Positions 6,255-7,883 of a stretch of 7,883 bases of DNA are shown one piece after another. Location: the NCBI GenBank assembly GCA_946886545.1, contig CAMPIU010000129.1, positions 1-7,883 of the forward strand, read 5' to 3'. Origin of the DNA: an uncultured Flavobacteriales bacterium. GTDB taxonomy: Bacteria; Bacteroidota; Bacteroidia; Flavobacteriales; Crocinitomicaceae. Made by a program: the position numbers and the translations under genes. The notes beneath the pieces were generated by a model. The model was given only the letters and a program-made list of their open reading frames with translations, did not search any database and had not been told where the DNA came from. The first letter of the stretch is position 1. The number at the start of each line of letters is the position of its first letter.

Positions 6255-7883
6255 ATGAAACAATTGAAAACAATTTTTGTATTTACTCTCTTTCTCACTT
6301 ATTCCAATTTTTCTAATTCCCAATTGATCTATTCCGGAGTTTCTGATCTGGAAGTTTTGATCACCAATATTTTTGGTGTTCAATGTCAGGGAATCACCAA
6401 TGTAGGACTTCAGGGAACCCAGGCACAAATCGCCCGTTTTGAAAATGGACTTGCCTTGGGTGTAAACAGTGGTTTAGTCCTGTCAACAGGATTTCCCAAC
6501 ATGTCAAGTGTTCCGTCATCGCAGTTTTCAAGCTACAATTTGAATATGCCCGGAGATAATGATATCATTCTGTATGGTAATTTATCCGGTCAGGGAGCAT
6601 ATAGCTTTGATGCAATTGCTGTTCATTTTGATTTTACTCCGATTGTTACGGATACCATTCGTTTTAATTACATTTTTGCTTCGGAGGAATATCCTGAGTA
6701 CTCAAACACAACTTATAATGATCGTTTCTTGTTTTTGGTGTCAGAAAATGGAGGAACTCCAGTGAACATTGCCCAGGTTCCAGGTACAACTGTTCCGGTT
6801 GAGATCAATTCAATCAATCAGTTTGTAAACGCGCAATACTATATTGACAACATGACCGGTCCAAATTCAGCGAATTTTGTATTCGACGCATACACAGTTC
6901 CTTTGGAAGCGAAGTTTTATGCTCAGGTAGGAAACACCTATCACATTAAATTAGTGATTTCGGATGTTTCGGATGGCATTTACGATTCTGCAATCTTCCT
7001 GGATGAACAGGAAGCAAATAATGATATTTCAGGGAATCTGACGGTAAATGGTCAACCGGCTGAAGGAGTATTGGAAGTGTTTAATTTTGTTCAGGACACA
7101 TTGGTTGCAACTCCGGTTGAAACAGTTAATGTAACGAACGGAATGTATGTTGCCGATAGCTTGCCAACCGGATTGTATCACGTTCGTTTTACACCGGACC
7201 CGGTTTTATTTCCTACGGCAGTTCCACTTTATTTTGCAACAAGTTCTACCTGGACCGGAGCAGATGCAATCGGATTACCATGTTATTTAAACAGTGCCAA
7301 TATCAATGCAGACACTTTGGATGTATTGGATGCTACCGGAAGTGTTTCTGGAACAATTGTCGTGGATACTTCGTATTTGAAATCATTGAATGTACCGTTT
7401 GAAAGAGCTTTAATGATTTTAAAGAATGCACAAACTCATGAAACAAGAGGGTTTGCTTATACTGCTTCAGATGGAACTTATACTATTGATCACGTGGAAG
7501 CAGGTTCATATTATTTGTTAGTGGATGTTCCATACATTCCCCATACGGATACTTTATTCTTTGATGTTCCGGAAGGTGGAGAACTATTGGGTGCGGATTA
7601 CGCAATCCTTCCGAATGGTATTACCGGTAATGGAGCTCCATATTTGGGATTAGAGGAATACACAGAAGTTCAATGGAGCATTTCTCCGAATCCGGCAGAT
7701 AAAATGATTGAAATTGCCTCCGACCAGGAATTGAAAGTGATCCGGGTAATTGCCATTGATGGGTCAGTGATATTGGAAATGAATCCGGATGGGTTAAAAA
7801 CAAGTTTAGATATCAGTCAGTTGAAACAAGGAGTTTACCTGGTTTGTTTGAATCAATCAGCTCCAAAAAGGTTAGTTGTTACG
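6255..7883 (+). CDS. Secreted choice-of-anchor-L protein with type A T9SS sorting domain (3' partial)
   Basis: The frame opens at ATG 6255 and has no stop before the right edge (543 codons). Residues 1-22 are a signal peptide (MKQLKTIF, then a hydrophobic stretch, then SNSQ), with likely cleavage before Gln23. Residues 25-252 are a choice-of-anchor-L domain, recognised by FASEEYPEYSN (141-151), the VPGTTVPVEINSIN segment, YYIDN, and HIKLVISDVSDGIYDSAIFL at its end. Residues about 256-340 and 362-455 are two beta-sandwich domains of the carboxypeptidase-regulatory/Cna-B kind; the second contains DGTYTIDHVEAGSYYLLVD. Residues about 472-543 are a type A sorting domain, running from SISPNPAD to LKQGVYLVCLN and KRLVVT. 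Such domains direct export across the outer membrane by the type IX system and are then cleaved, usually leaving the protein on the surface. Only a few C-terminal residues should be missing. The substrate or ligand is unknown. Confidence 0.93.
   Translation, partial: MKQLKTIFVFTLFLTYSNFSNSQLIYSGVSDLEVLITNIFGVQCQGITNVGLQGTQAQIARFENGLALGVNSGLVLSTGFPNMSSVPSSQFSSYNLNMPGDNDIILYGNLSGQGAYSFDAIAVHFDFTPIVTDTIRFNYIFASEEYPEYSNTTYNDRFLFLVSENGGTPVNIAQVPGTTVPVEINSINQFVNAQYYIDNMTGPNSANFVFDAYTVPLEAKFYAQVGNTYHIKLVISDVSDGIYDSAIFLDEQEANNDISGNLTVNGQPAEGVLEVFNFVQDTLVATPVETVNVTNGMYVADSLPTGLYHVRFTPDPVLFPTAVPLYFATSSTWTGADAIGLPCYLNSANINADTLDVLDATGSVSGTIVVDTSYLKSLNVPFERALMILKNAQTHETRGFAYTASDGTYTIDHVEAGSYYLLVDVPYIPHTDTLFFDVPEGGELLGADYAILPNGITGNGAPYLGLEEYTEVQWSISPNPADKMIEIASDQELKVIRVIAIDGSVILEMNPDGLKTSLDISQLKQGVYLVCLNQSAPKRLVVT

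Noticed and set aside
6559..6765. A 68-codon + strand frame inside the choice-of-anchor-L gene
   Set aside because: It is an alternate frame of the anchor-L domain coding sequence, whose own frame carries clear family motifs through this stretch.

Overview
The window looks like a chromosomal segment from a member of the Bacteroidota, most likely the Flavobacteriales (a Fluviicola/Crocinitomicaceae-like organism). The reasons are a choice-of-anchor-L protein carrying a type A, T9SS-like C-terminal sorting domain, a TAnnTTTG-type -7 promoter motif, A-rich leaders without Shine-Dalgarno sequences, and an Mrp ATPase whose C-terminal CxxC is replaced by a sequence I remember from Bacteroidota homologues. 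The genus-level placement is from recall of families, not from a search. Every gene I can support is on the + strand, and coding density is high.

Layout. (1) Positions 2-4729 hold the 3' part of a giant surface/envelope gene: an 8-stranded outer-membrane beta-barrel, then 13 tandem Ig-like modules of 92-98 residues, then a Gly/Asn/Asp tail and a Thr/Pro/Arg tail. The frame is open to the left edge, so the true start lies outside the window. (2) A strong intrinsic terminator at 4749-4785 closes that unit. (3) A probable promoter at 4817-4824 starts a two-gene Fe-S cluster unit: mrp (4843-5937), overlapping by 14 bases a small NifU C-terminal-domain scaffold gene (5924-6169). (4) After an 85-base gap, a secreted protein begins at 6255 and runs off the right edge still open, with 543 codons visible. 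It has a signal peptide, a choice-of-anchor-L domain, two carboxypeptidase-regulatory/Cna-B-like beta domains and a type A sorting domain. Only the last few residues and the stop seem to be missing.

How they fit together. The mrp-nifU pair is housekeeping Fe-S biogenesis. The flanking genes are envelope/secretome genes and have no visible functional link to it. The part most worth a second look is the barrel plus Ig-rod protein. Its loop lengths predict an OmpA-like barrel with a periplasmic C-terminus, which would put a rod of about 1,300 residues in the periplasm. The alternative is an intimin-like display of the rod outside the cell. All eight cysteines of the visible protein sit in modules 9, 10, 11 and 13, exactly two per module. 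I saw no tRNA, rRNA, CRISPR array, insertion sequence or phage-like gene.
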